Assembly (NCBI RefSeq): GCF_905163445.1
Contig: NC_053184.1
Span: 1,984,001 to 2,048,000, forward strand
Direction: 5' to 3'
Length of the DNA stretch: 64,000 nt
From: Pararge aegeria
Taxonomy: Eukaryota; Arthropoda; Insecta; Lepidoptera; Nymphalidae
Positions 12,201-21,600 of the stretch are shown here, one piece after another. The translations under genes and the position numbers were made by a program. Below the pieces are notes generated by a model. The model searched no databases, was not told where the DNA came from, and saw nothing but the letters and a program-made list of their open reading frames with translations. Position 1 is the first letter of the stretch, and every line of letters begins with the position of its first letter.

Positions 12201-15200
12201 ATTTTGTAGGACAAATATTTTTTCGAATAATTTAAATTATTCTCTAGAGATTTAACAAAAAAAAACCCCAGTAATAAATTTTTGAGAATCATCAAATTGA
12301 CATATTTTATCATTGCTCCCCCTGTTAGCTACCACAAACGAAAGTTTCATACAGGGATTTGTTGGGCCTCTGATCAAAAATAAACTACTCACGGAAAATT
12401 AGCTTGATGGATCCTGGACTTAAATATAATAAATAAATATACTACGACAATACACATTGCCATCTAGCCCCAAAGTAAGCGTAGCTTGTGTTATGGGTAC
12501 TAAGATGACTGATGAATATTTTTATGAATAATATACATAATTACTTATAATATAAAGATAAACACCCAGACACTGAAAAATATTCATGTTCATCACACAA
12601 ATATTTTCCAGTTGTGGGAATCGAACCCACGGCCTTGGACTCAGAAAGCAGGGTCGCTGCCCATTGCGCCAGTCGGCTGTCTAAAATATATAATATTTAT
12701 GTATATATAGGTATATGCAAATGTATATGTATATTCATATACACCACCTTCCTGTCTTCTTGAGCTGTGTTTTACGTCTGGAAGAGATCGCGATAAGTCC
12801 GCAAAATTGTATACTTTGCGTTAAATTTTTATTTACATTTTCTCTGTATGTTTATGTGGTGTACAATAACTGTGTGCTCATTCGTTCATTCATTCATACT
12901 TACTCGAAAGGCTCTGGCATGTTCGCCTCGTCTTTAGGCAATATGGGCAGTCTCTTATAAAAGAACTCCCAATCGAAGGCGCCGCGGGCCCCCTCATCTT
13001 GGGCCCGATACTCGAAAGTGTCGTAGGCTATCACATCTATGAAGGGACACACCACTGTGCGGTAGTTCAGGGCTATAGGTTCTGTAATAAATGAGACCAT
13101 TTATTTAAAATTCATTAATTCTTTATTCGTTTAGGCCTATCACAGGCACTTATGAAGAGTTCAAAATTCAAAATTCATTTATTTCAAGTAGGCCTAATAT
13201 AAGAACTTTTGAAACGTCAAGTCTGTCTGTTTGTAGTGATTCTACCACCGGTTCGGAAGGCAGATTCTACCGAGAAGAAGCCGGCAAGAAACTCAGCAGT
13301 TGCTCTTTTCCAACATCAACAATTTACATTTTGCATTTTAACATTCATTTTTCTATCTTGTGAGAGCTGAAAGCGGAGTCGGATGCTTCCAAACAACCTT
13401 GTCATTAAAAAAATCATCAATTGTATAGTAACCTCGCTGTAATAAATGTGCTTTAACAAATTCTTTAAACTTGTGCATTGGCAGGTCCAAAATCACCTTA
13501 GGAATCATATTATAAAAGCGTATACTCAATCCCACAAATGACCTCTGTACCTTACGCAGACGATATGCAGATGACACTTATTTATGACCATTTCTTGACC
13601 ATTTCTCATACATCATTTCATACATCATTCAACTTTAAAAACTTTAAAGAAACAATTCCGACAATTCCGATATACGACGAGGTGACGACCTCTCTGGCGC
13701 AACGGTGAGCGCCGTGAATTTAAGCAGGCGGTTTCGGGTTCGATTCCCGGCATGGACGAATTGGGAACTTATTATTTCTGAATTTTCACTGGTCTGGTTT
13801 GAGGCTTTGGCCGTGGCTAGTTACCACCCTACCGATAAAGAAGTGCCGCTAAGCGATTTAGTGTTCCGGTGCGCTGTCGCGTAGAAACCTATTAGGGATA
13901 TGACTACCATACTCCCTAACAGCCCTTGACTGCAATCTCACACCAGGTGAGATTGCAGTCAAGGGCTAACTTGTAGATGAATAAAAAAAAAACAATCACG
14001 AACGCAGTACTTCCCCGGACGAGCTCCGTCACGAGTTACTAAAACTTCTACTTCTGAAATTTAAATAGATATCGAATGTATAACAATACATACACAGACC
14101 TAGCAGTGGCGGTAACCAATTGACATTGGCCTCCGTGTGCGAGTCCAGGAATATCAAGACGTCTGCCGTAGCTTGTTTGGCACCGGCCAACCGAGCCGTT
14201 ATCAGACCACTCCTGCTTTTTAGTCGGATCACTTTGACCTTTGGTAAATGCTTCGCTAGGTAATCATCCAGCTTCTGTTTGAGGAATGCTGAAAACAAAT
14301 TTTATCTATTTATTTAATTACTAGCTGTTGCCCGCGACTTCGTCTGCGTTTGATTTTGTTTTTAGATGTGGCGTTCAATTTAGTTGTAGTTTTAAAAAAA
14401 ATTAAGTATTCAGTATCGCTAAGCTAAGGGGTTTGCTGCTGTCCGCTGAGGAGTTCTGTCCTCTATCTCCAACCACATTCAGATCTGTACAAAGTTTGGA
14501 CAAAATTAACCAAATATTATAACCTCTATAGTACAAAAATAATTATTTAAATCGGTTATAAATTGTCGGAGTTATGGTGTAAAATCGTCAAACACTTTCA
14601 TGCCCTCTCCCAAAGGAACCGAGCTTAATGTCGGGATAAAAAGTATCCTATATTACTGCTGACGCTTCCAAGAATATGTGTACAAAGTTTCATGCGGATA
14701 GGTTACGATTGATTAGGTACGTTATCTCTCTGTAAAAATATTAAACCAAAAAAAGCATATTAATTTTTACATACAAACTAATTCAAAACATTCTAACTGT
14801 TTACTTATGACAACCCTAATGAAGATAAAAGACCGACACGAGCATAGTACTGGAGTCAAATGATTTTAATTTTGCATGTGATGTTAGGGCTGTATCTGTT
14901 TTCTTGTAAAAAACTATGGCAGTGGTTTACTCAAAAACGATTAGGTTTTCGGTTTCACAGATAAGTCTCAAAGACAGAACATAATGTACCTCCAAAGCCA
15001 GTAGAGTATTACTCCGGTTTTCATTTACACATTGTATATTTACCGTGTCTACTCTAAACTGTATATGAGAGAAAAGGCCTGGGCCCTGAAGATTGATACA
15101 AGAAGACTGATGATGGTTGCAAAATTTCATGAAAATTATAAAAAAATACCTGAATGAATGAATGAACATACTTTTATTGCCACAAAAAGTACATAAAGCA

Positions 15201-16484
15201 GAAAAAAATTATTGATGATAAGATGAAGACGATTATAAACAGAACATGAAAACAACTTTATTCTTACAAATCTATAGCAATCAACATTTAGGTATGATTA
15301 AAATCTGAAACAGTTTGATTACTTAATACTTATCTTTAACATGAAATCTTAAAAGGTAAGATATAAAATGTAGTAACATTCACTTACGTTTAGTACTAGC
15401 ATCGTCCACTAAAAATACTTCTTTGATCAAAAATTGGGGTGATCTATTAAGCACACTGTACGCAGTCCTTAATAAGGTACTCCAATGTTCATTATGGAAC
15501 GGTACCACTACACTGACTGTCGGTAATGACTCTATGTACAACCTTTTATGGCATCCAAGATGACGGATGTCTGGTAGAGAACGGTTCAGTGGGATCTTGT
15601 CACTCAATGCTCCGTTGAAACCGTTCACTGAATACAACTCTTTTTCGATTTCAGCATCTTTTGATTGTAAGTGGGCTGGATGGCCTTGTTCACCGATACC
15701 TTGAACAAATTAAATGTTAAAGTACTAATTCATGTTGTTACTTTGTTCTGTTCATCATCCCTAGTATTGATATTAAAAGCTAACTAATGCTTGCGATTAT
15801 AGTGGTGATAGCTCAGTGCTTAGGACTTTGGTTTCATTTTTGGTGGGCTGAGTTTGAATCCCAGCATGCACGAGGGGATAATGTAGATCCAGATGGAAAA
15901 AGTTGTAACAAAGTTATAAATAAATAAAACTTACCCACTCTTTGTCTTTCATATTCTATTTGTTGAAAATTGTGCCAGTCTATTTTCTGAAATAATAGAA
16001 AATATATGATATAAGCATAATACATCTATTCTTGAAACCCAAGACATTAAATTAAGAGATTAAATTAATCATTTCATACATATATATGGAGAGATAAGAG
16101 TCTTAGTCGGATTATCTTTATGTATGATAAAAAATTAAATTACTACTAATATTTAGACAGCTCCAACGGCTCTGACAGTGATGAAAGGGTCCTATTACAC
16201 CCCCACTTACGGTAGTTGCTTTGCTAAATACTATACCTTTCCATTTAAGTGTTTTTTTTTAAACAAAAAGGTTTTTGATTACTTACCTTTAAGCTGGAGG
16301 GTACAAAATGGTCACTGTACAATATCCTATTAAGGGATGAGCGCACAGGTCTGGCAACATCAGTTAAAGACTTCACATCTGCCACTGTTCTGATTGCATA
16401 CAGCAATATAACGATGAGTGTAAATATCACTATATTACGTAGCCTTAGTAGTCTTATGACAAAACGCCTCATCACTGATACCAT
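74..16484 (-). CDS. Polypeptide N-acetylgalactosaminyltransferase, GALNT10/7-like (3' end outside window)
   Basis: Type II Golgi enzyme that transfers GalNAc from UDP-GalNAc to Ser/Thr to start mucin-type O-glycans. Eight coding exons were read on the minus strand: 16484-16287, 15986-15935, 15699-15388, 14288-14100, 13081-12904, 6078-5961, 2079-1969 and 232-74. All have GT-AG borders and matching phases, giving 439 residues. The order is a short basic N-terminus, a membrane anchor (about 17-32), a stem, then the catalytic domain with NGFN, SLPDIRH, FHNE, LVDDAS, the metal-binding D-S-H (236-238), GGYDPGL, WGGEQ (339-343) and VGHIYRK (H367 as third Mn ligand). The DSHTEANVNWLPPLLE and GAFDWEFFYKR motifs resemble the GALNT10/GALNT7 group, by recall of the family. 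The ricin-type lectin domain expected after residue 439 lies beyond base 1. Introns are loaded with transposons. The exact insect orthologue is not assigned. Confidence 0.93.
241..745. repeat. Dispersed repeat fragment plus minus-strand SINE-A copy
   Basis: GALNT intron. Bases 255-410 match 46640-46840 (an element containing GAGCTCGTCCGGGGAAGTA). Bases 487-741 are a minus-strand copy of a tRNA-headed SINE (called SINE-A here) with GGCCGATTGGCG-type A-box and GATTCCCAC-type B-box remnants. At least a dozen other copies or fragments occur in the window. Confidence 0.75.
773..1225. repeat. 39-bp inverted repeat pair and SINE-A tail
   Basis: Bases 773-811 and 1029-1067 are perfect reverse complements (start ACACAATCACACGCC), with 217 bp between them. 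The right arm runs into a headless plus-strand SINE-A tail (1064-1225). The structure looks like a small palindromic element or the product of two SINE copies in opposite orientation. Confidence 0.7.
1225..1960 (+). repeat. Element-D fragment and 'GTTGCCCGCGACTTCG' repeat
   Basis: Bases 1225-1310 belong to a dispersed family (element D: GAAAACCGAAATAAT, GGCTTTAGAGGTACAT). Bases 1432-1870 are a roughly 440-bp element starting ACTAGCTGTTGCCCGCGACT and ending near TTATAATATTAGTAAGGATT. Further copies lie at 14321 and 51766. The class is not certain (SINE, LINE end or Helitron-like). Confidence 0.65.
1969..2079 (-). CDS. GALNT exon 7: VGHIYRK segment
   Basis: A 37-codon exon encoding IWQCGGRMVDAPCSRVGHIY followed by RKFAPFPNPGHGDFVGR. 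The His of VGHIYR is the third Mn ligand in the family. Acceptor CCCACAG, donor GTGAGT, phase 0 at both ends. Confidence 0.93.
2140..2720 (+). repeat. Intronic AT microsatellite and 'CCAGCCGTTCTTGAG' repeat
   Basis: A short AT run (about 2148-2165) precedes an element containing GTCCAGCCGTTCTTGAGTTA (2168-2490) that recurs at 54168-54325. Bases 2490-2720 hold no recognised feature. Confidence 0.55.
2722..5632. repeat. Minisatellite, about 65 units of 44 bp
   Basis: A tandem array in the GALNT intron between exons 6 and 7. The core of each unit is TGTACTAAACTTG followed by ATAAAAGACACTTG and GACCTTCATAC. Two main unit types alternate: CGACCTTCATACAAGATG and TGACCTGTATACGAGACG. Edge units are degenerate. 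Nine-unit (3526-3920 copied as 3921-4316) and six-unit (264-bp offset near 5032 and 5296) duplications are visible. Forty-four is not a multiple of three and no long open frame crosses it, so it is not coding. Confidence 0.97.
5633..5960. other. Intron sequence with retroelement tail remnant
   Basis: Between the minisatellite and GALNT exon 6. Bases about 5850-5935 resemble the retroelement 3' end that carries GATAAGACCGCC (other copies at 12.8, 21.1, 30.4 and 37.8 kb). Nothing else is recognised. Confidence 0.4.
5961..6078 (-). CDS. GALNT exon 6: Gal/GalNAc-T motif (WGGEQ)
   Basis: Encodes ESPVMAGGLFAISRVYFWEL, then GGYDPGLDIWGGEQYELSFK. AGGLFAI, GGYDPGL and WGGEQ(N) form the donor/acceptor loop shared by GT27 enzymes. 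The 118-bp length closes phase 2 from exon 5 and ends in phase 0 (AAG then GTTTGT). It is isolated between the 5.8-kb mariner-bearing intron region and the minisatellite. Confidence 0.92.
6260..6540 (-). repeat. Non-LTR retroelement 3' fragment (L1-type family of this window)
   Basis: Minus-strand remnant with GGCTAAGTTTG, GTTTGGAACCCTCGTAGCTT and the non-coding 3' tail. The same family is at 10795-11375, 22590-22815 and 54565-55018, where the coding end (FYNKLPI, YYSIKDY) and a TTTGACTTTGACTT tail are visible. It is degenerate and non-functional. Confidence 0.7.
6600..6757 (+). repeat. Degenerate GTAAATAA-rich array (left arm)
   Basis: Irregular repeats of (A/G)TAAATAA with GAAGCTAGTTAGTAAATAAT. 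The reverse complement of a similar array occurs at 10380-10640. The mariner element is inserted at the right end of this block. Confidence 0.6.
6758..8795 (+). mobile_element. Mariner-like transposon, DD41D, with 536-bp terminal inverted repeats
   Basis: Flanked by TA at 6756-6757 and 8796-8797, as expected for Tc1/mariner. The left TIR (6758-7293) starts CAGGATGTTTGGTGCATCG and the right TIR (8260-8795) is its near-identical complement ending in CCGG. Both arms are 536 bp. The core encodes a partial transposase (next entry). It lies in the GALNT intron between exons 5 and 6. The close similarity of the arms suggests recent insertion or gene conversion. Confidence 0.93.
7385..8176 (+). pseudogene. 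Mariner-family transposase, catalytic part only
   Basis: An open frame of about 263 residues containing ILWTDESKFTREGI, FSVNVWAGVIG, VFQNDGCPAHW and WPPRSPDLTPLDFYVWG. Counting from the GTG codon at 7385, catalytic Asp residues are D62, D156 and D198. Forty-one residues separate the last two, so the signature is DD41D (the rosa/Visitor-like group, by recall). The N-terminal paired helix-turn-helix DNA-binding region (about 100-150 residues in the family) is absent: a stop codon lies about 30 bp upstream and the left TIR ends at 7293. The frame has no ATG start. The element is probably an internally deleted derivative that cannot move on its own, although the catalytic core is intact. Confidence 0.85.
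8798..9660. other. AT-rich intron DNA, nothing recognised
   Basis: Contains scattered GTAAATAA-like words (about 9000-9090), otherwise no gene or known repeat that I can support. Confidence 0.4.
9680..10262. repeat. Fold-back (palindromic) element, about 0.6 kb
   Basis: The outer arms start ATTCCAAAAGTTTTCAAA (9681) and end with its complement TTTGAAAACTTTTGGAAT (about 10230-10250). The inner arms are about 43 bp (near 9877-9921 and 10008-10050) and share AAGTGTACGGAACATTTTTT. A middle pair shares CCGGAACATTGT. The whole block could form a long imperfect hairpin centred near 9960. No coding capacity. Confidence 0.75.
10290..10640 (-). repeat. GTAAATAA-rich array (right arm)
   Basis: Mostly TTATTTAC-oriented repeats including AACTAGCTTTATTTACTTAA, the complement of the 6600-6757 block. 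A small palindrome lies around 10390-10420 (GTAAGTAAATAATTTACTTAC). Confidence 0.6.
10795..11375 (+). repeat. Non-LTR retroelement 3' end, degenerate
   Basis: Carries a decayed coding end (words corresponding to FYNKLPID, LKKFKVCIKRKL, SYYGIKDQ), then CCCGGCTAAGTTTGTTGTGG and a TTTGACTTTGACTT tail. It lies in opposite orientation to the copy at 6260-6540. Confidence 0.75.
11380..11770. other. Intron DNA, nothing recognised
   Basis: No gene or clear repeat. A run of AAAATAAAATAA occurs near 11625-11645. Confidence 0.4.
11800..12000 (+). repeat. SINE-B fragment
   Basis: Contains CCGTGGCTAGTTACCACCTT, AAGACGTGCCGCTAAG and CAAGGGCTAACTTGTA with an A-rich end, typical of a second tRNA-headed SINE (SINE-B here; fullest copy at 13683-13991). 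Confidence 0.75.
12000..12420. other. AT-rich intron DNA, nothing recognised
   Basis: No feature supported. Confidence 0.4.
12427..12682 (-). repeat. SINE-A copy, near full length
   Basis: The minus-strand copy reads from a tRNA-like head (GGCGCAATGGGCAGCGACCC, GGTTCGATTCCCACAACTGG) to the body ending CGTAGTATATTTATTTATT. Confidence 0.85.
12735..12900 (+). repeat. Retroelement 3' end with ATTC tail, abutting GALNT exon 5 donor
   Basis: Contains CTGGAAGAGATCGCGATAAG and a TTCATTCATTCATACT tail. The tail ends at the splice donor of GALNT exon 5. Other copies of the family: 21085-21260, 30345-30490 and 37720-37920. Confidence 0.65.
12904..13081 (-). CDS. GALNT exon 5: catalytic domain
   Basis: Encodes EPIALNYRTVVCPFIDVIAY and ARGAFDWEFFYKRLPILP. 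The CPFIDVI and GAFDWE stretches are conserved in this subfamily. The donor GTAAGT (12903-12898) is followed within a few bases by the ATTC-rich tail of a retroelement. Ends in phase 2. Confidence 0.93.
13135..13577 (-). repeat. Non-LTR retroelement 3' end with coding remnant
   Basis: The minus-strand frame at 13577-13353 encodes RSFVGLSIRFYNMIPKVIL, then KEFVKAHLLQRGYYTIDDFF, typical of the C-terminus of a lepidopteran reverse-transcriptase polyprotein. It is followed by GAGTTTCTTGCCGGCTTCTT and a TTTGAATTTTGAA-like tail. Relatives: 55830-56095 and 61690-61945. Confidence 0.75.
13683..13991 (+). repeat. SINE-B, full-length reference copy
   Basis: tRNA-like head (CTGGCGCAACGGTGAGCGCC; B-box GGGTTCGATTCCCGGCATGG), body CCGTGGCTAGTTACCACCCT, end GCAGTCAAGGGCTAACTTGT with an A-run. 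It is a dispersed retroelement, not a functional tRNA gene. Confidence 0.85.
14100..14288 (-). CDS. GALNT exon 4: GT1 motif with D-S-H metal site
   Basis: Encodes FLKQKLDDYL, then RSGLITARLAGA and LIFLDSHTEANVNWLPPLL. The D-S-H triplet (236-238) is the metal/UDP-binding DxH site of the family. The donor is GTCTGT, weaker than the others, but it gives the conserved LLEPIA junction with exon 5. Confidence 0.93.
14310..14720 (+). repeat. 'GTTGCCCGCGACTTCG' element, 3' truncated
   Basis: Starts ACTAGCTGTTGCCCGCGACT just upstream (in plus-strand terms, right) of GALNT exon 4. Matches 1432-1870 and 51766-52190. Confidence 0.7.
14800..15215 (-). repeat. Element-D copy and retroelement tail
   Basis: Bases 14800-15050 are a minus-strand element-D copy (ATGAAAACCGGAGTAATACT read on the minus strand). 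Bases 15150-15215 are the ATTC/ACTTTTATTGC tail shared with 29803 and 50101. Confidence 0.6.
15388..15699 (-). CDS. GALNT exon 3: start of catalytic domain
   Basis: Begins GEQGHPAHL and runs through NGFNGALSDKIPLNRSLPD, RHLGC, the beta-strand VSVVVPFHNE and LVDDAST. These are the UDP-GalNAc-binding N-terminal landmarks of the GT27 family. Acceptor AAG, donor GTAAGT, ends in phase 1. Confidence 0.93.
15795..15885 (+). repeat. SINE-C head fragment
   Basis: tRNA-like A-box GGTGATAGCTCAGTGCTTAG and B-box GTTTGAATCCCAGC match the head of the SINE-C family (fuller copies at 42448 and 57055). It lies in a GALNT intron. Confidence 0.55.
15935..15986 (-). CDS. GALNT exon 2: stem region
   Basis: A 52-bp exon encoding KIDWHNFQQIEYERQRVG, bordered by TTTCAG and GTAAGT and ending in phase 1. 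Its codon phase joins exons 1 and 3 exactly. This is the variable luminal stem, so homology alone would not identify it. Confidence 0.8.
16287..16484 (-). CDS. GALNT exon 1: start codon, membrane anchor, stem
   Basis: Residues 1-66. MVSVMRR is followed by a hydrophobic run rich in I, L and V, as in a type II anchor. The ATG at 16484 was chosen because a 3' splice site (TTACAG) ends one base upstream, which suggests a separate 5' UTR exon; an upstream in-frame ATG would lie inside that intron. The donor is GTAAGT at 16286-16281 and the exon ends in phase 0. Confidence 0.85.
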
Positions 16485-16641
16485 TCTGTAAGTAAATAGC
16501 AATTCTTAAATCTATTTTTGATAATGACACTAAAAAATATTTTCCATAAAGTGTAACACACTATGATCCTAATCTTACATGTTACTGAGTATTACTATAA
16601 CTTTTCAAGAGTACAGAATTATACCTATGAAATGAAATTGA

Positions 16642-16862
16642 TGGCCGATAGGTGCAGTGTGCAAAGACTCTGCTTTCTGTGTTTGAGCCAGTGGGATGAT
16701 TCCCACAACTGGAAAATGTTTGCGCGATGAACATGAATGATTTTCAGTGTCTGGGTGTTTATATGTATATTATTCAATAAAAAAAATTATTCATACACAA
16801 GCTACACTTACTTTGGGGCTAGATGGCGTTGTGTGTATTGTTGTGGGATATTTATTAAAAAA
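16642..16862 (+). repeat. SINE-A copy
   Basis: Degenerate head (GGCCGATAGGTGCAGTG; GATTCCCACAACTGGAAAAT) and body (TTTCAGTGTCTGGGTGTTTA, TTTGGGGCTAGATGGCG). Confidence 0.8.
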
Positions 16863-18279
16863 AAAAGAAAAATCCTGAGGATGTACTTGGTAAATACAGG
16901 AACACTGAATAAATTTAAGAGCATACTGGACAAATATCAGAAAAACTAATATTACATGAATTGATTTAGATGTTCCAACCGAGGCTGCTTAGACTATTAT
17001 GAATAACAATCTTACTACTATTATAAATATTTGGTAATCAACCCCGCCAGAATGACATGCAGATCTGGATGTAAATTAATGACACAGAAATAGACTTTAG
17101 TCTGAAATAGCACATCAGCTAGGTACTCTTTATCTCAGGAAAGCTAGCAGTTCCCTGGTAGTACTGGAAGGCTTTAATGGATTGACCAATTGGAATTCTT
17201 TATATTTTACAATCTAATGATTATGGTCTATGGTATGTTATGTACCTTTTCCTTAAATAAATCTAGGCCAATTTTTGATTTTCTGTTTTAAAGATTAAAG
17301 GCCACCACCGTGAATCTTAGTAAACTGGTTTAAATGTATACAACACTAATAATACTAATAAATGATAATTGATAAGAATAACAATGCTTTGACTGTTTAA
17401 CGTTATTATATGTATATCCGACCAACAGTGCAAGCTTACTATCGAAGTGTAGATAACAAATTTAGTCAAAGGTCCTAAAATTATTTTTACAGGATAGCTA
17501 ATTATTTATTGCGATAAGATAGTAGAAAACATACCGGTTATAACTTCATTACGGTATTAATTATAGATAGGGACTTCAAAAAACGCTTTATAGGATTGAG
17601 ATTACAAATGCATGGTTAATTTATAAAATAAACTAATCATAGCTATCGTTTTTAATTAAGCAAAATCACAAACAAGTTTTTGTAAATAAAAGAGGCATAC
17701 CTTTAAATTATAAGCAAAACGACTTTTTAATACATTTGGTAACTGAGAAGCAAGTACCGCATGACTTTTAAATATGCTTCATAATTAATAACAAGTTTTC
17801 AAAACACTACAAACAGTCACCACTTTAAATATTTCTTCTCAACAATTACAAAATTCATTGACCTTTCAGATGTCAGTTGTCTCTTGTGAGTAGAGACTTG
17901 TCAGTTGTCAGGAATAAAACGAACAAAAATAAATCCTTTGCGCTAGTTACAAGAATAAAATTAATGAATGCCATTGGCTACACAGAGCACTGCTGACAAC
18001 TGTTTGCCTATGATTGGTTGGATAGAAGAACTCTGACACAAAAACCACCAATTGAATTTGTACACAGTCTAAAAATATTACGAGAACGTCGACTTCCAAA
18101 GTGAGAAAATGTCAAACTCTAGCTGTGTTTTGTCTATGGCGAGTGACGAGAAATGAGAATTCATCAATTCAATTTGTTGCGCTCTCGAGGAAATTGAAAT
18201 TATCCTACATTTTATAAAAGTAGTAACGTTTAGGTGCATTCGATTAAATTTAATAAAATATCTTTAAAAAGTTAGTTCT

Positions 18280-18337
18280 GTGAAGGTTACAGTGTTCACT
18301 ATAATTCATGATAAATTAGTGCGGCCCGGAAAACAAG
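18280..18337 (+). other. Candidate calnexin 5' UTR exon end
   Basis: GGAAAACAAG followed by the donor GTATCT at 18338 could splice to the TTTCAG acceptor at 18571-18576. That would place AACAAG directly before ATGG, a good start context. The left border is unknown. Inferred only. Confidence 0.35.
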
Positions 18338-18576
18338 GTATCTACGACACTAAAGCGATGCCGACAAATTAAGTTAACTCTGGCCCATAGGAATATGATT
18401 GGTTTTAGTTTTATTTATTTTCATTGAGGATATCCGTTATCCGCTCGTCATAGCGGCATACGCGTACATTTAAGGTTTACGTTTTAATTTAATTAAAGTA
18501 TCCATAGCGTGGCTTTTCGAACTTTATGTTTATGATTGCGTTTCTTTCGGGAGGTTATTGGTGAAAATTATTTCAG

Positions 18577-18681
18577 ATGGCTGCTTACCGGCATATGTTG
18601 GTTAGTGCGGCTTTAGTGCTGTTGGTATCAACGTACGTGACTGCTAAGGACGAGGATGCTGATGAAGGAATAACTGTTGAG
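18577..18681 (+). CDS. Calnexin exon 1: signal peptide
   Basis: MAAYRHMLVSAALVLLVSTY and VTA form a typical signal sequence, followed by an acidic stretch (KDEDADEG). The ATG immediately follows TTTCAG, so an upstream non-coding exon is expected. Donor GTTAGT, phase 0. Confidence 0.9.
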
Positions 18682-21600
18682 GTTAGTTTATGAGCGACCT
18701 ATTTTTTGTTTACCATTAATTACGACGCTTAAACTCTTATGATCAACTTATAAAGAACAGGAAATAAAATACTTTTTTATAAAATTATTTTAGTTTAATT
18801 GAGAACATGAGAATGTCATATTTTCATTGGCTCTTAGTACTTCTTTTAAAACCCAATTGAAATTATTATATTACATTTTTTTGTTTTTAATTTTATTAAA
18901 ATCGTATGCCAAAAATTAGTCTTGACCCAAGAGCTGGCGCTTATTTAGCCCAACGGCTAAGTCTAGCAATTCAAAGGGGCAATAGCGCCAGCATTTTGGG
19001 TACCATGCCCATAAGTGAACAGTTTGACGGCTTATATTTATTGTAAATTGTTTTCTAATTGAAATTATATTCAGGCCTACTTGAAATAAACATGTTCTTT
19101 TTTTACCTTAGCAGTCTATTACATTCAACTTGACCCACAGTAATACTCAAACCAAGGACATAAACTGACCAACTATAGAAAAATTGTATTCTCTCTTTTC
19201 AATTCTCATTTTAAGTATTATTATAACATTATTGTTTGCTGTCTGGTTTAATTTAAAAACTAGTTCTAATTAAAATTGTTTTTATAAAGCAAATCTTGAG
19301 ATTTCTCTTTCTCTAGTTAAAAGTTGTAATTAAACATAAGTCAATGTAAAGAATGGTATCTGAGGGAAGGGAAACAAAGGAAAAGGTGGGAAGATTATGA
19401 TAAGATGTTGTGGGACCAACATGGTGCAGCACAGTGTGGAAGTCTCATAGAGGAAGCTTATTTTGGAGGACAAGCTGATGCAAAGTTAGAATAAAGGCTA
19501 TGATTATGGTTAGTAAAAATAAAGGATTAAAAATCGTAAACAATTAAACTTGGGCATAAATTGCTCTAACTTCATAGCTAAATAATAATTAATTGAGATG
19601 GATATAAAAAAAAATTCTTTTGTATGGAATAAACCCTAATTTGGCACAGTCATTACACAAATCTGTCTTATATAAATACTAAACTATGTCTTATATATAA
19701 TACTAAACTATATAGTATGTATCAAAGTGCTATCAATTTTCCAAATGATCTTTTACCTCGCAATTTAATTTGGTTACAACCCAATCTTCACCATGGTAAT
19801 ATCCCAATTTTTTACTCTCACAATCTTTGATAAAACAGTCAAATACTTGAATTAATATGTGACCTTATTCACTATCTAAGTGTCACAATCAGATAAGAAA
19901 GTTTACAATTATTGTATTCATTTTTATAGCTCGGCACCTAATAGTGTTCTCGATCATTGTAATAAACAGAATATTTAAACAAGGTATAAGCAAAGTACCT
20001 GATATCATTTATTGTGGCAGGAAGCAAAAAATTGTGTTTGTATATTCAAAGATAAAATTCTAAAATCATTTGTTTCTAGGCCTAATGTAAAAACTCTTGA
20101 AACATCAAGTATATCTGGCTGACTACAACTGGTTTTAGAGGCAGATTCTATTGAGATCATTTTAATGTAGCTAAAGTTATGGTTAGTCGTCAGATGCTAT
20201 GAAACAGTCATATGAAGAAATTAATGAATAATTGAATAAAAACAGTTTTATCATGCACCGCTGAAGAAAAAAATAAGAAATAGGAATACAAGTTTATTTC
20301 TTTGATAATAATAAAAAGAACCACAATTATCTGAATACATCAATAGCCTATAACAGACCTCCCAAGGGTAGGGTTTGCCCATAATATCAACGCTGGTCAG
20401 ACAGATTGATGATTGCAGTAGCTTATGGTAGTAGTAGCACCAAGGATGTTGCCCATTCTCTGTTATATACCCTTCGTTGAAACGTACGACATCCGCGGGA
20501 AGAGGTGGTGACAACAGTATGCTTCGTGACATAGCTGAACATATGAGTTTCCAATTGCCGCAGGACTTTAATGAAACGATAACTTCGTTACAATAATATA
20601 TTTTCAATCCTTAATTTTTATCGTCTGATCTGGTGCTAGGCTACGGCCGTGGCTATTAACCACAGACAAAGACGTGCCGCCAGGCTATTCATATCATTCA
20701 TATTCATTCATTCATTCCGGGTTACGGCAGAAATGTAACTGCCATACGCCATACTTGTTTTCGCCGTTCCGCCGGTTTTCCATCGCGAAAGGGTAATCAT
20801 GAGCGGGAAATTATTAGGCGGGACGGACTCCACAGAGTTTCGTCTTTTTTTTCAACTGCAAAACTATTTTATTAAAATTATTTTGTGTATATCTTTATAT
20901 ATATATATATTTCTTGTGTGCGTGTGTATGTCACTGAACTCCTCCTAGACGGCTGGACCGATTTGAATGAATTTTTTGGTATAACGTTTGGGTGGCACCC
21001 TGGATGGTTTAGATTCACAAATAAGCCCGACAGATGGCGCTGGGGTCCGCTAGTATAAATATATATTTTTAAACTGAAATTGCTGCACCAACCCGTTCCT
21101 TCGTTTTTTTCCTTACGTCAAAGGTTGTCTGGAAGAGATCGCTTTAGTGATAAGACCGCCTTCGCACGCACTATTTTATTTTCTAAGTTTCTTCTGTATT
21201 TGTGTTTAATTTGTATAAAATGTGTGTGTGCAATAGACTTCAAACAAACAAACAAAAGGGGAGAAATGAGCGGAGAGAGCTGAACGGAATATGAGCTCAA
21301 CTTCCACACAGAGCAAGTTCAGTTGGTGTTTTTAAATGGTTGCTGGGGTGAGAAAATTGCAAACCAGTTGCGTGACCTTGACGTAGCGTGCTCTTTTCAA
21401 GTACTTTTTACTCGTTCGATCCGCCCCTCTCGCCTCTTTCTCCGTGGAAACACTGCAATGAAATTTGTCATTGCGAGTCTATCGGATTCAGTAATGACTC
21501 CGCTCCGCTGCCTAGAACTGAGCGAGTTCATTTCTACTCTTTCGGCTCGCTCAGACCTTTCCGCTCGACTGGTGGAGACACAAGTATGTTTACTATTGTG

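Larger units (their letters stand above)
16485..18576. promoter_or_regulatory. Divergent GALNT/calnexin intergenic region
   Basis: About 2.1 kb lies between the two start codons, so the genes are head to head. It holds a SINE-A copy (16642-16862) but is otherwise AT-rich and repeat-poor from 16.9 to 18.3 kb. Both genes probably have non-coding first exons here, because each start codon lies at or within one base of a 3' splice site. No clear TATA box or defined core promoter could be picked by eye. Confidence 0.5.
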
